Source of the DNA: Mycobacterium montefiorense
Lineage (GTDB): Bacteria; Actinomycetota; Actinomycetes; Mycobacteriales; Mycobacteriaceae
DNA: 64,000 bases
NCBI RefSeq assembly: GCF_003112775.1
Contig: NZ_BFCH01000048.1
Span: 124,001-188,000 of the forward strand
Reading direction: 5' to 3'
The notes beneath the pieces are model-generated. The model was not told where the DNA came from. It ran no database searches and worked only from the letters and a program-made list of their open reading frames with translations. Both the position numbers and the translations under genes were made by a program. Positions 42,694 through 51,704 of the stretch are shown in pieces (position 1 is the first letter of the stretch; every line of letters starts with the position of its first letter).

Positions 42694-43500
42694 ATGCCCA
42701 GCGCCGAGTCGATTACGAAGAAGTCGTCGAATCCTGTCGGGCGCGCCAACGGACACAAATCCGACGGTGAAGAACCGGATCCGGGCATGGCGCGCGCCGG
42801 AGCGGCCGCGGCCGCACGCCGGCGCGAACTCGGCATCAGCCAGCGCAGCCTGGCGGCCGACGGGATCATCAACGCGGGCGCACTCATCGCTTTCGAAAAG
42901 GGCCGCAGTTGGCCGCGCCAACGAACTCAGGCCAAGCTCGAGCAGCTGCTGCAATGGCCCGCCGGAACTATCGCGGGGATCCGGCGCGGGCAGCCCACCG
43001 CCGGCGAACCAACCACAAACGCTGCCGCGCCTGACGCCGCCAACAGGCTCGCGGCGCCCCCGAACTCCGACGCCCCGGCGTCGCTGATCGCGCAGGCGAT
43101 CGTCGCCGCGGTGGACGGCTGCGGCCTGGCGATTGCCGCCTTGCCGCCGGCCGACGATCCCGAATTCACCGAACGGGCGACCCCGATCCTCTCCGATCTG
43201 CGCCAGCTCGAGGCCATCGCCGTGCGAGCGACCCGCATCAGCCAGATCACGCCCGAATTGATCAAAGCGCTGGGCACGGTCCGCCGTCACTACGACGAAC
43301 TGATGACGCTCGGCGCGACCGCCCCGGGCGCCCCGTTGGCGCAACGCCTGTATGCGGCTCGGCGCCGGGCCAACCTCTCCCCCAGGGAGACCGCCGAAGC
43401 GGCCGGGGTTGCCGAAGAAATGATCGTGCGTGCCGAAGCCGACGAAGCGGTGCCCGGCAATATTGCCGATGCGATCGAAGCGCTAATCGGCCACATTTAA
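42694..43500 (+). CDS. Putative DNA-binding protein with two XRE-like helix-turn-helix segments (Rv3863-like)
   Basis: A 268-residue protein. A first helix-turn-helix (about residues 35-85: AAAARRRELGISQRSLAADG, GALIAFEKGRSWP) and a second at the C-terminus (about 212-262: AQRLYAARRRANLSPRETAE, AGVAEEMIVRAE) flank a helical middle. From memory Rv3863 is longer with an extra N-terminal region; here an in-frame stop directly precedes the ATG, so that part is absent. It sits between whiB6 and the EspE-like genes and may regulate them. Confidence 0.75.
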   Translation: MPSAESITKKSSNPVGRANGHKSDGEEPDPGMARAGAAAAARRRELGISQRSLAADGIINAGALIAFEKGRSWPRQRTQAKLEQLLQWPAGTIAGIRRGQPTAGEPTTNAAAPDAANRLAAPPNSDAPASLIAQAIVAAVDGCGLAIAALPPADDPEFTERATPILSDLRQLEAIAVRATRISQITPELIKALGTVRRHYDELMTLGATAPGAPLAQRLYAARRRANLSPRETAEAAGVAEEMIVRAEADEAVPGNIADAIEALIGHI

Positions 43501-43677
43501 GAGCGGCCGTCCACACACAGCCGCGGTACCTCTAGTCCGATCGACGGCTCCCTAGTGGAAGCCGTTGGCTCCCCCGAAAATTCGTGCACGGACCCCGGCT
43601 ATGCCGCGTTACGCTTAACGGGCGGCAAATGCGCTGCGCAGCCCATTCGTAAATGGCTATCCACGGAGGACCTACAA

Positions 43678-45057
43678 ATGTCTGTATTCACACAAGCCGC
43701 GAGGGTCATTGCCTCCCTGGCCGGGCTGGGTCAGCAAGCCGCGGGGCTTGGCATTAGCGGCACCTCTGGAATGGACGCCGAATACATTTCGGGCATGGCG
43801 ACCAGCGGGGGCGCGGATCTGGGATCCCTGGGGGTATCTGGTTTCCAAAAGTATCTGTCATATCAGGCCAAAGGCATGTCGCAGAGTCAGCTGTTCGCTA
43901 GGGCCAACCGTATGGGCGGCTCTGAGGGAATAAAGAGTTTCGGCCGAAGCCTCAGCATCATCTCGTGGACCATGGTCACCGTGGAACTCCTGGAGCTGAC
44001 GATCGGGTTCGGGATCCCGACCGAAGGCGAAGGAGTCAAGACCGGTTCCCAGCAGTTCACCACACTCTCCGAGCAGCTGAATGCGGCCCTCCCCGACTAC
44101 ACGTGGAAGGGCTCCGGTTCGGATGCCTATGCCGAGTTGGATGCCGCGCTGGAGACTATGGCGCAGGCGATGGCGGCTCTGGACTTGCAGCTGGCGGCAC
44201 TCGTAAAGGATCAGGCGGATTGGGTGAATCACTCGCGGCTGGGTTTCGGGGTGCTCAAGGACATCCTTTTGGCGGCACTGATCATTGAACTAGCCATTAC
44301 GCTTTTGGTGCCCGCCCCGGCCGGCCCCATTGCCGCTAAGGCCTTCGCGATCGCGGTCGCCACTCTTGGGCTCAGCGTCGCCGCAACGTTCATTGGCACC
44401 CTGACCTATTTCTCGGTGACCAACGGACAAAAAGCAGAAGCGTTGGCCAGTAAATACTCGGACTTGGCCGTCGGCACGACGCAAACGGGATCGGCCGCGG
44501 CGGCCAAGGGAGTTGCAGCGGGCGAAACCACGGTCTCCAGCTTCGGCGCCATTTCCGACAGTATGTCCGGGACGTCGGCGTTGTCCGTGACGCCGACCCC
44601 CGCCCCGTCTGCCGGCGCGGCGAAGGAATCGAAGGACGATCGCGCCCCACTCAGCGCCCAAGCGGGTGCCAGCGGAACCTCCGTGGTCGGGGCGGCGGAG
44701 ACGTCGGACCAGACGGCACCGGATGAGACGGCGCCGTCGGCGCCGACCGTCACCATGCCCACGCTGGCTCAGCTGTCCGGGCAAGCCTCGAAGCTGTCCA
44801 GCCAACTGTCGCAGCCCACGAGCCTCGTCAATCAGGCGATGGGACAGCTGCAACAGATGGTTCAAACCGCGCAGCAAGGTCAGGGCTCCGCGGCACCCGC
44901 CGAAGAGGCCGCCGTCGACGGTGCCGCCCGCACGGGTGACACCGAAGGCGCCGGGGCAGGCGTTGGCGCCGCCGCGGCAGAGCGTGCACCCATCGGGGCC
45001 GCGCCGGCCGGCACGGAACGGACGCCGGGACCGAACCCCACTGGGCGCGCACTCTGA
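43678..45057 (+). CDS. EspA/EspE-family ESX-1 substrate, copy 1
   Basis: A 459-residue protein of the EspA/EspE family, type VII-secreted substrates. An amphipathic N-terminus (MSVFTQAARVIASLAGLGQQ) leads to the core block IGFGIPTEGEGVKTGSQQF. W143-x-G145 and Tyr151-x3-Asp155 (SDAYAELD) give the WxG turn and YxxxD export motif. Two hydrophobic helices span about 196-243, then a Ser/Ala-rich tail with LAQLSGQASKLSSQLSQP and the C-terminal AERAPIG motif, also seen in EspA/EspE. The EspF-like gene follows 57 nt later. Confidence 0.8.
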   Translation: MSVFTQAARVIASLAGLGQQAAGLGISGTSGMDAEYISGMATSGGADLGSLGVSGFQKYLSYQAKGMSQSQLFARANRMGGSEGIKSFGRSLSIISWTMVTVELLELTIGFGIPTEGEGVKTGSQQFTTLSEQLNAALPDYTWKGSGSDAYAELDAALETMAQAMAALDLQLAALVKDQADWVNHSRLGFGVLKDILLAALIIELAITLLVPAPAGPIAAKAFAIAVATLGLSVAATFIGTLTYFSVTNGQKAEALASKYSDLAVGTTQTGSAAAAKGVAAGETTVSSFGAISDSMSGTSALSVTPTPAPSAGAAKESKDDRAPLSAQAGASGTSVVGAAETSDQTAPDETAPSAPTVTMPTLAQLSGQASKLSSQLSQPTSLVNQAMGQLQQMVQTAQQGQGSAAPAEEAAVDGAARTGDTEGAGAGVGAAAAERAPIGAAPAGTERTPGPNPTGRAL

Positions 45058-45114
45058 AACCCACCAGCTAAAACCCTTGCACCCCAAGACAATAAACACT
45101 AAGGAGCAGAAGTC

Positions 45115-45429
45115 ATGGCCGATGTAGCCGTCACCCCAGCACACCTGGACACGCTGGCGACAGCCCAAGACCAGGCGTCGACCCAGGCCAAGACCGCGGC
45201 CTCGGCGGCCTCTAGTCTCGAGGTTGACACCTGGGTGAGCCACGGTGTGGCCAGCTGGTACTCAAACCTCGCCTTCACCAAGGCTGCGAATGCGCGCAAG
45301 AGCACGGGCGACGCCATGAGTAAGGCGTCGACCGAACTCTCCGACAAGTTGCGCACCGCCAAAAAGGTCTACGAGAAGACCGATGACCAGGCCGGCAAGA
45401 ACATCGACCAGCAGGTGCGTGATAGCTGA
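45115..45429 (+). CDS. EspC/EspF-family ESX-1 secretion-associated protein, copy 1
   Basis: A 104-residue helical hairpin protein. VTPAHLDTLATAQDQASTQA begins helix 1; the turn has WVSHGVASW in the place of the VTHG motif of EspC/EspF; helix 2 ends KKVYEKTDDQ, whose Tyr86-x3-Asp90 is the YxxxD type VII export signal. Members pair with an EspA/EspE partner for co-secretion; it is flanked by two EspE-type genes and overlaps the next start by 1 nt. Confidence 0.82.
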   Translation: MADVAVTPAHLDTLATAQDQASTQAKTAASAASSLEVDTWVSHGVASWYSNLAFTKAANARKSTGDAMSKASTELSDKLRTAKKVYEKTDDQAGKNIDQQVRDS

Positions 45430-46763
45430 TGTTCATATTGGCCGACGCGGCCAGGCTGATCGCGAACCTGGGCTTCCTGGGCCAGGAGTTCGTCGGAGTC
45501 GACAGCGCCGATTTCAGTAGCGAATATCTTGCGGCGACGGCGAACAGCATGTCCGGGGATGGGTTGGCCGCCACCGCCACCGCCGGCAAAATGATTGGTC
45601 CGCGCCTGTACCAGTGGAACTTGGACCGCATGACGGGAGGATTGCTGACCGGCCGCAACGAAGCTCGATACAAAGCCGCGTCAGACGCAACAAAGAGCAC
45701 GGATCTCATCCTGTGGGCCCTCACCATCGTCGAAGTCTTCGAACTGACCACCGGATTCGGACCACCGACCGAGGGTGACGTCCTCAAAGAGGGTTCCCAG
45801 TATTTCGCCACCCTCGGCGGGCAGCTGACATCAGCCCTTCCCGACATTGGCAGCTGGGAGGGCACGGCCTCCGAAGCCTATGCCGACCTGGATACGTCAC
45901 TACAGAATCTCGCGCAGACGATGGCCGGCCTGGACCTCGAGCTGGCGGCCGTGGTGAAAGACCAAGCGGAATGGGTCACCCACATGCGCTTGGGCTTCGG
46001 AATCTTGAAGAATCTACTCATCGCGGCCTACGCCACCGAGTGGGCGATCAAGCTGTTGGTACCCGCGCCGGGCAACGTGGCCGCATCGCAAGCGTTTGCG
46101 ATCACGGTGAGCATTCTCGCGATCGCGATTGCCACCGGCATGCTGACCAACTTGACCGTCTGGTCGGTTCTCAACGGAAAGAAGGCCAATACGTTGGCCG
46201 ACAAATACGAAGAGGCCGCCGCGGCGACGGTTCAACAGGGTGCACTGGCGCAGGCCAAGGTAGCCACAACTGCACAGTCAACGGTTTCCAGCTTCACGGC
46301 AATTTCGGACGGCATGTCCGGGACGTCCACGGTCTCCGCGACGCCGGCCGTCGGCCCGCCGGTCCACAAGGCCGAGGGCTCGGTGGACGAAAACGCTCAA
46401 GCGAGTGCAAGCCAAACTCCCGGCGACGACGCGCCCGAAGCGCCGATGAAGACCAATTCGCCCCTGCCGGCGGCCCCTATGCCCACCCTGGCTCAGGTGA
46501 GCGCCATGTCAGGGCAGGCCCCCCAGCTCTCGGGTCGGTTGTCGCCGCACACCAGCCTGGCCAACCAGGCGATGGGACAGATACAGCAGCTCACCCAAAC
46601 GAGCCGGCAGGGCCAGGGGACGACGGCGCCCGTTGAGGACGATGCCGCCGGGGCACCACCAGCCGCAGCAGGCGCAGCCGGTGCACAACGTGCACCCATC
46701 GAGGTCGCGATATCCGACGGCCAACAGACGCCGGCGCCCGGCCGGGCGCAGCGCACAACTTGA
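45429..46763 (+). CDS. EspA/EspE-family ESX-1 substrate, copy 2
   Basis: A 444-residue paralogue of the upstream protein. The core TTGFGPPTEGDVLKEGSQYF, W143-x-G145 and Tyr151-x3-Asp155 (EAYADLD), two hydrophobic helices (about 197-242) and the tail motif GAQRAPIEV are all present. Translationally coupled to EspF-like copy 1. A 150-nt stretch (46174-46323) is nearly identical to the equivalent part of copy 3, although the rest of the two genes has diverged. Confidence 0.8.
   Translation: MFILADAARLIANLGFLGQEFVGVDSADFSSEYLAATANSMSGDGLAATATAGKMIGPRLYQWNLDRMTGGLLTGRNEARYKAASDATKSTDLILWALTIVEVFELTTGFGPPTEGDVLKEGSQYFATLGGQLTSALPDIGSWEGTASEAYADLDTSLQNLAQTMAGLDLELAAVVKDQAEWVTHMRLGFGILKNLLIAAYATEWAIKLLVPAPGNVAASQAFAITVSILAIAIATGMLTNLTVWSVLNGKKANTLADKYEEAAAATVQQGALAQAKVATTAQSTVSSFTAISDGMSGTSTVSATPAVGPPVHKAEGSVDENAQASASQTPGDDAPEAPMKTNSPLPAAPMPTLAQVSAMSGQAPQLSGRLSPHTSLANQAMGQIQQLTQTSRQGQGTTAPVEDDAAGAPPAAAGAAGAQRAPIEVAISDGQQTPAPGRAQRTT
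46174..46323 (+). repeat. Conserved 150-nt patch shared with EspE copy 3 (47762-47911)
   Basis: Hand alignment gives 5 differences in 150 nt to 47762-47911, at a fixed offset of 1588. A second patch, 46476-46543 versus 48061-48128, has 2 differences in 68 nt. Flanking sequence is far less similar, which suggests gene conversion. Confidence 0.8.
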
Positions 46764-47028
46764 TATCGCTGGCGCCCCAAAACCGTAGCAAGCCAGAGTA
46801 ATTGCCAGTCAAGGCCGAGGAGCTACGTCAGGCGCAGCCGGCCAGCTGTTGTTGTTCCACGCGACAAGGCTGATCCAGCTGGCCCACCCGCCGTGTCGCG
46901 GAAATCGTTGTCCGACTGGCGAATTGCTGCACCGAACCCTACCTGAGCACTGTTAACCTGAATGAGCCGTTACTACTACACGACTGCAACATTCGGAGCA
47001 CACGAACAACCGAGGTAAGGGCCTACAG

Positions 47029-48345
47029 ATGTCGATATTTGTCAGTGCGAGTCGCATCATCATGAATCTGGGCAGCGTGGGCTCACAGTCCTACGGCGCC
47101 GACAACGCCGGATACGGCGGCGAATACCTCGCGAGCAGCGCGAGCAGTATGGGTGCGGACGCGTTGACTCCCTTCGCCGCAGTCGGTTTCGCGAAGCGCG
47201 GCAACCTCTTGCGCAAGATGCTAGGTCCGCAACTGTTCAGTAAAGTAGCTACGCGCACGGCTAAAGAATCTGGTAAGAAAGCCGCCAGCGCCGCCGACAT
47301 CATCCTTTGGACGATCACCATCGTCGAAATCTTGGAGCTAACAACTGGATTCGGGCCACCAGACGAGGGAGACGCGCTCAAAGATGGTTCGCAGCAATTC
47401 AGTCAGCTCTCCGAGCAGCTGAAGTCGGCCCTTCCAGACGACGGCTGGGACGGTACTGGATCGGAGGCCTACGCCCAGCTTGACGTCGCACTGAAAGACC
47501 TCGCGCAGACGATGGCCGGGCTCGACCTGCAGCTGGCATCCCTTGTCGAAAATCAGGCCGAATGGGTCACCCATACGCATCTGGGCTTTGGGATATTGAA
47601 GGATCTGCTACTCGCGGCATTCCTCATTGAGATAACCATGACATTGCTGCCGCCCCCGGCCGGTCCGGTCCCGGCACGAATTTTCGGACTGACGGTGTCC
47701 GCGCTCGGCATCGCAGCCGCAACCGGCCTGCTCGGCAACCTGACCTACTGGTCGGTTGAACACGGAAAGAAGGCCAATACGTTGGCCGACGAATACGAAC
47801 AGGCCGCCGGGGCGACGGTTCAACAGGGTGCACTGGCGCAGGCCAAGGTAGACACAACTGCACAGTCAACGGTTTCCAGCTTCACGGCAATTTCGGATGG
47901 CATGTCCGGGATGGCGGCTACCCCCTCCTCCTCGCCGAGCGCGGCCAGCAGTTCGCCGGGCAAAAGCACTGCGCTCAGCGCTCAAGCGAGTGCGAGCCAA
48001 ACGCCGGGCAACGGTGTGCCCGAAGCGGCGGACAAGACCAACCCGCCCGCGCCGGCGACACCTATGCCCACCCTGGCTCAGCTGAGCGCCATGTCAGGGC
48101 AAGCCCCCCAGCTCTCGGGTCGGTTGTCTTCGCACCCAAACCTGGCCAACCAAGCAATACAGCAGCTCGCCCAACCGAGCCGGCAAGGCCAGGAGACTGC
48201 GGCGCCCGCCAAGCAGGCTGCCACCGAAACAGCCCCGCTCGCGAATGACGCCGACCGCGCCGCAGCAGGCGCGGCCGGTGCGCAGCGCGCGCCGATCGAG
48301 ATCAATACCGCAGAGCATTCCGCTCGCCCCGGCCGCACGCATTGA
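47029..48345 (+). CDS. EspA/EspE-family ESX-1 substrate, copy 3
   Basis: A 438-residue paralogue. The core TTGFGPPDEGDALKDGSQQF, W140-x-G142, Tyr148-x3-Asp152 (EAYAQLD), hydrophobic helices at about 192-238, tail LAQLSAMSGQAPQLSGRLSS and C-terminal GAQRAPIEI. A 265-nt gap precedes it, so it probably has its own promoter. It has no EspF-like partner directly adjacent. AGGTAAGGG lies upstream of the ATG. Confidence 0.8.
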   Translation: MSIFVSASRIIMNLGSVGSQSYGADNAGYGGEYLASSASSMGADALTPFAAVGFAKRGNLLRKMLGPQLFSKVATRTAKESGKKAASAADIILWTITIVEILELTTGFGPPDEGDALKDGSQQFSQLSEQLKSALPDDGWDGTGSEAYAQLDVALKDLAQTMAGLDLQLASLVENQAEWVTHTHLGFGILKDLLLAAFLIEITMTLLPPPAGPVPARIFGLTVSALGIAAATGLLGNLTYWSVEHGKKANTLADEYEQAAGATVQQGALAQAKVDTTAQSTVSSFTAISDGMSGMAATPSSSPSAASSSPGKSTALSAQASASQTPGNGVPEAADKTNPPAPATPMPTLAQLSAMSGQAPQLSGRLSSHPNLANQAIQQLAQPSRQGQETAAPAKQAATETAPLANDADRAAAGAAGAQRAPIEINTAEHSARPGRTH

Positions 48346-48690
48346 CGGTTCGGCCCTCGCAGCTCGGCAAACTAGGTCGACCCACATCCCCTGCGGTTGC
48401 CGCGGGACCGCACGGACCGTCGCGCGCTGCCGGCGCCATCATCGCCGCCGGCTGAAAATTCGGCCGTTTACGGTAACTGGACGTGCCGCCGGCCTCGCCG
48501 TTTGCACCGGTTGTTTTCCGGGTGTCAACCAATCCTTAATTTTCGTTCGGAGTTAGTTCACCGTTGGCCGAATCCCTTGTGGCCCGGCGAAATTCGTGCA
48601 GCAGCCAGTGCCCGTGGGCGTTGGGCTCAACCTACCGTCTACAAGATCGAGGCACCCAACAATCACCGAGCGCGAAGGGAAAACACGGCC
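48346..48690. other. Gene-free interval between EspE-like copies 3 and 4
   Basis: 345 bp. A frame stays open upstream of the copy 4 start, but it has no family similarity. Probably the promoter for copy 4, EspF-like copy 2 and espG1. No clear repeat seen. Confidence 0.5.
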
Positions 48691-49941
48691 GTGAGTCGTT
48701 TTGCGGGTATTCATGATCTGGCCTACTGCTTTACCCGGCTGCAGGGCGGTGGGGGCGCCGCGTATTCGGGAGATTGGGTCGGCTTGGGAGCAAACTTAGG
48801 GGCGCTCGCCGGCAAGGCGATGTGGTACGGCAGAAATCAGGTCAAAGTCCTCGCCGACGCGTTGAAGGAACAGGGCACCAAGACGCTGCCGACGCCGACG
48901 GCAATTGTCGATGTCGCGATGGTGGCGATCTCGGCGGTGGATCTGCTCAATGGATTCTGGACCCCGGACAAGGGCGCCTCATTCACCAGCGGCGCTGACA
49001 AATACGAGACCGTCTACCTCTATCTAGGTGAGGCGGCTCCGGATGCGCGGGACTGGAGTGGTGACGGAGCCCAGGCCTACGCCGACGCGACGGCGGCGCT
49101 GCAGACCCTGGTACAGACGATGCAGGATCTGGACAAGAAGATGCAGACCCTGATCGCCGACCAAGGCTCCGAGGTCGCCAAGGCGCACAACTGCATCGCG
49201 GTGACATTGCTGGGCCTCGTTATCGCTCAGGGCATTGCCCTGTCCCTGTACCTGATCCCGGTTGTGGGCCATGAAGTATCAGCGGCGTGGCAGATCATCG
49301 CCGCGTTCGCGGCATGCGCGACCGTCTTAGCGTTCGAGATGTTCACGCTGTCCAACTCGATGTCTCTTGCTCACCAGATCCATTCGGTGGCCCTCGACTA
49401 CAGCGCGGTCGCCGAGAAGGCGATCCCGAACAGCTCGTTCGCCCGGATAGAGGTGACAGCTGCCGAGGAGACCAAGACCGGCGACTTCGAAGCCATCTCC
49501 GGCGGGATGTCGGGCATGTCAGTCTTTTCCGGCGCGCCGACGGTCGCCTCGTTGGCCGGCTTGGCGCCGGCGGCCGGTGAAACCCAAGAGGAACGTGACG
49601 TTCTGAGTGCCCTCAGGAGCGATGGTGCGACTCCCGTAGAGACCACGAGTCAGGTGACGCCGGCGTCCGGACAGCTCGCACAGATGTCCGGACAAATCTC
49701 GCAGCCGATGAACTTCGCCAACCAGATGATGGGGCAGGCACAACAACTTTCCTCAGCGGGTCAGCAGCGCCCAGGGGTGGCGCCACCTGCCGAGACGGCC
49801 GCCGCCGAAGGGTCCGACTTTGCAGGGAACCGGGATGGGGCGGCGTTGGGTACGGCGGGTGCCGAACGTGCGCCTGTCGACGCCGCAGCGCTCGGCCACG
49901 AAGCGGCGCAGGCGCCAGGCCGGCCGCAGCGGGTCCTCTAG
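48691..49941 (+). CDS. EspA/EspE-family ESX-1 substrate, copy 4 (divergent)
   Basis: A 416-residue, more divergent paralogue. GTG start with GAAGGGA upstream. The block LLNGFWTPDKGASFTSG replaces the GFG-P-x-EG core of the others; W122-x-G124 is kept, but the export motif reads Tyr-Ala-Asp-Ala-Thr instead of YxxxD/E. Two hydrophobic helices span about 170-220. The tail keeps QMSGQISQPMNFANQMMGQAQQ and AERAPVDA. EspF-like copy 2 follows after 72 nt, so it may rely on that partner for export. Confidence 0.76.
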   Translation: MSRFAGIHDLAYCFTRLQGGGGAAYSGDWVGLGANLGALAGKAMWYGRNQVKVLADALKEQGTKTLPTPTAIVDVAMVAISAVDLLNGFWTPDKGASFTSGADKYETVYLYLGEAAPDARDWSGDGAQAYADATAALQTLVQTMQDLDKKMQTLIADQGSEVAKAHNCIAVTLLGLVIAQGIALSLYLIPVVGHEVSAAWQIIAAFAACATVLAFEMFTLSNSMSLAHQIHSVALDYSAVAEKAIPNSSFARIEVTAAEETKTGDFEAISGGMSGMSVFSGAPTVASLAGLAPAAGETQEERDVLSALRSDGATPVETTSQVTPASGQLAQMSGQISQPMNFANQMMGQAQQLSSAGQQRPGVAPPAETAAAEGSDFAGNRDGAALGTAGAERAPVDAAALGHEAAQAPGRPQRVL

Positions 49942-50013
49942 ACAAGGCAGTGCGAAAAAAAGTGATACGAGCCAAGGCAATAGCGAATAAAATAACGGGC
50001 AAGGAGATTACCC

Positions 50014-50328
50014 ATGGCGACTTTAAGCGTCGACGAAAAGTATCTGGAGCAGCTCGCGACGAAACAAGGGCAAGCGGCCACCAAGGCGCAAGAAGCGGCT
50101 TCGGCTGCGAGCAATACCGCGACCGCAGTCTGGGTGACGCACGGCGTCATCAGCGGGAGTTCCAACGGTGCCTTTGTCACCGCTGAGAATCAGCGCCGCG
50201 GCGCGGGCCGCAACATTGGGCAGCAGGCGTCCGACCTAGCCGCGAAGCTGCGTGCCGCCAAGCAAACCTACGAGGGCGTCGACGAGGACCTGAGCGCAAA
50301 CCTCAACAAGCAGATGCTCGATCACTGA
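50014..50328 (+). CDS. EspC/EspF-family ESX-1 secretion-associated protein, copy 2
   Basis: A 104-residue protein, the same length as copy 1. It has the family turn WVTHGVISG and the export motif Tyr86-x3-Asp90 (TYEGVDED). AAGGAG upstream of the ATG. Pairs by position with EspE-like copy 4. Its stop overlaps the espG1 start by 1 nt. Confidence 0.84.
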   Translation: MATLSVDEKYLEQLATKQGQAATKAQEAASAASNTATAVWVTHGVISGSSNGAFVTAENQRRGAGRNIGQQASDLAAKLRAAKQTYEGVDEDLSANLNKQMLDH

Positions 50329-50816
50329 TGACGTCCGGTCACCTCGCTAGCGGCCTTGTGGCCCTCGACGATGTCGTCGGGGTGGAGGTGACCGTCGACG
50401 GCATGTTGGTGATCGCCGATCGAATGCAGCTGTTCGATTTTCCGGCGACGCTTGGGATTCGCCCTAACATTCCCCAAGAGGAGCTGCGGGACCTCGTCTG
50501 GGATCAGGTGCAGCGCGACCTCACCGCCCAAGGAGTGCTGGACCACCAGGGCCAGCCGCACCCGGCGGTGGCAGCGATGGTCGACGCGCTCGGCAGGCCT
50601 GACCGCAGCCTGGAGTGCCGGTGGTGGCGACGCGATCTCGGCGGCGTAATGGTGCGTTTTGCGGTGTGCCGCAAGGGCGAGCGCCATGTCATCGCCGCGC
50701 GCGACGGTGACATGATGGTGCTTCAGCTGGTGGCTCCGCAGGTCGGTTTGGCGGGCATGGTGACCACCGTGCTCGGCTCCGCCACACCCGCCAACGTCGA
50801 ACCGTTGACTGGCGTC
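50328..50816 (+). pseudogene. espG1: espG1 5' fragment, cut at the rearrangement junction
   Basis: EspG1 is the cytoplasmic chaperone that binds ESX-1 PE/PPE substrates. Codons 1-163 match it almost throughout (VVGVEVTVDGMLVIADRM, LGIRPNIPQEELRDLVW, ECRWWRRDLGGVMVRFAVC, HVIAARDGDMMVLQLVAPQ, ANVEPLTGV). After 50816 similarity ends: the frame stays open to 51767 but reads only the antisense of the opposite gene. EspG proteins are about 280 residues, so the C-terminal subdomain is lost. ATG coupled to EspF-like copy 2. Confidence 0.88.
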
Positions 50817-51704
50817 GAGGGCCTCGTCGTCCAGATCGCCCAGCGCCGGATCGCTTTCGCCGCCCCCCTCGCGCCCGGGCAGCGCCAAGCCACTTGGCGT
50901 ACCCCAGCCGGCCATCGAACCCGGCCCGGGCGTCGGCCCCAGAGCGACGTTGGGGATGGTCGGCAGCATCGACGGCATCGTGGGGGCCGCGGCACTCTCG
51001 CCCGGGTCCTCGCCCGGCAGTCCGGGGTCATCCGTCAGCAGCGGATCCAGCAGGGGATCCCATCCGGCGGCGGCCGCATCGGGCGGCTGTTGACCACTGT
51101 CACGCACGGGTGCGGCAACCGCGGACACCGGTGCCGGCTTGCTCTCACCCGCAGCACTCGGCCCGGTCTTCGAGGCGTCGTACAGCGATGTCCATGCGGC
51201 CATCAGTGCCGACTTCGACGTATCGTCGAGGCTTGCGTTCATGACCACCGCGCGGATGTCGCGAAGCTTGCCAATCAGGAACCGCTGAAAGTCGCGGGCA
51301 CCCGCGGGGGTGTCCAGGTCCGATCGAGTTTGCACCGCGGCTTCGGTGTCGCGCTGCAACGCGCCCAGCGCTTCAGCGCCTTCGACAGTCCTCAAGTGGG
51401 CATTCATGATGGCCGAAATGACTTGCAGGTCAAGCTGAGAGCTTGCCGAATTCTGGTATGCCAGGGCAGCTTCGGCGCCCGCTATGGCTTCGGCCGCAGC
51501 ACCCTGCTCGCGATCCCCCAGGGGTGGGTCCAGATGTTGCCGGCGGATCTTGGCCAGGATCGCGTCCAGTTGTGGTGGGGCTGGTGTGGGGGTGACCACC
51601 GCGGCCAGCTCTGTCGGCGTCAACCCGGTCTGCCACGCGTTTGGGTCGCCGGTGCGGTCGCGCACGGCTTTGACCGTGGCCAGCAGCGCGTCATACGTCG
51701 ACAT
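50817..51704 (-). pseudogene. Rv0026-like DUF4226 protein gene, 3' end lost at the junction
   Basis: From ATG 51704 the first ~296 codons are native: a helical DUF4226-type core (about residues 60-195) with LDTPAGARDFQRFLIGKLRDIRAVV, then a Pro/Gly-rich linker. At 50817 the frame enters the antisense of espG1 and stays open by chance to 50322. From memory Rv0026 has about 448 residues, so the C-terminal third is replaced. It shares its core with the neighbouring 120-residue protein (VDTAMGAREFQKFLVAKQREI). Confidence 0.8.

Noticed and set aside
50322..50816. C-terminal part of the long minus-strand frame ending at 50322
   Set aside because: It is the antisense of espG1; the His-rich composition is a shadow.
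50700..50950. Insertion sequence at the rearrangement junction
   Set aside because: No transposase, terminal inverted repeat or target duplication is visible.
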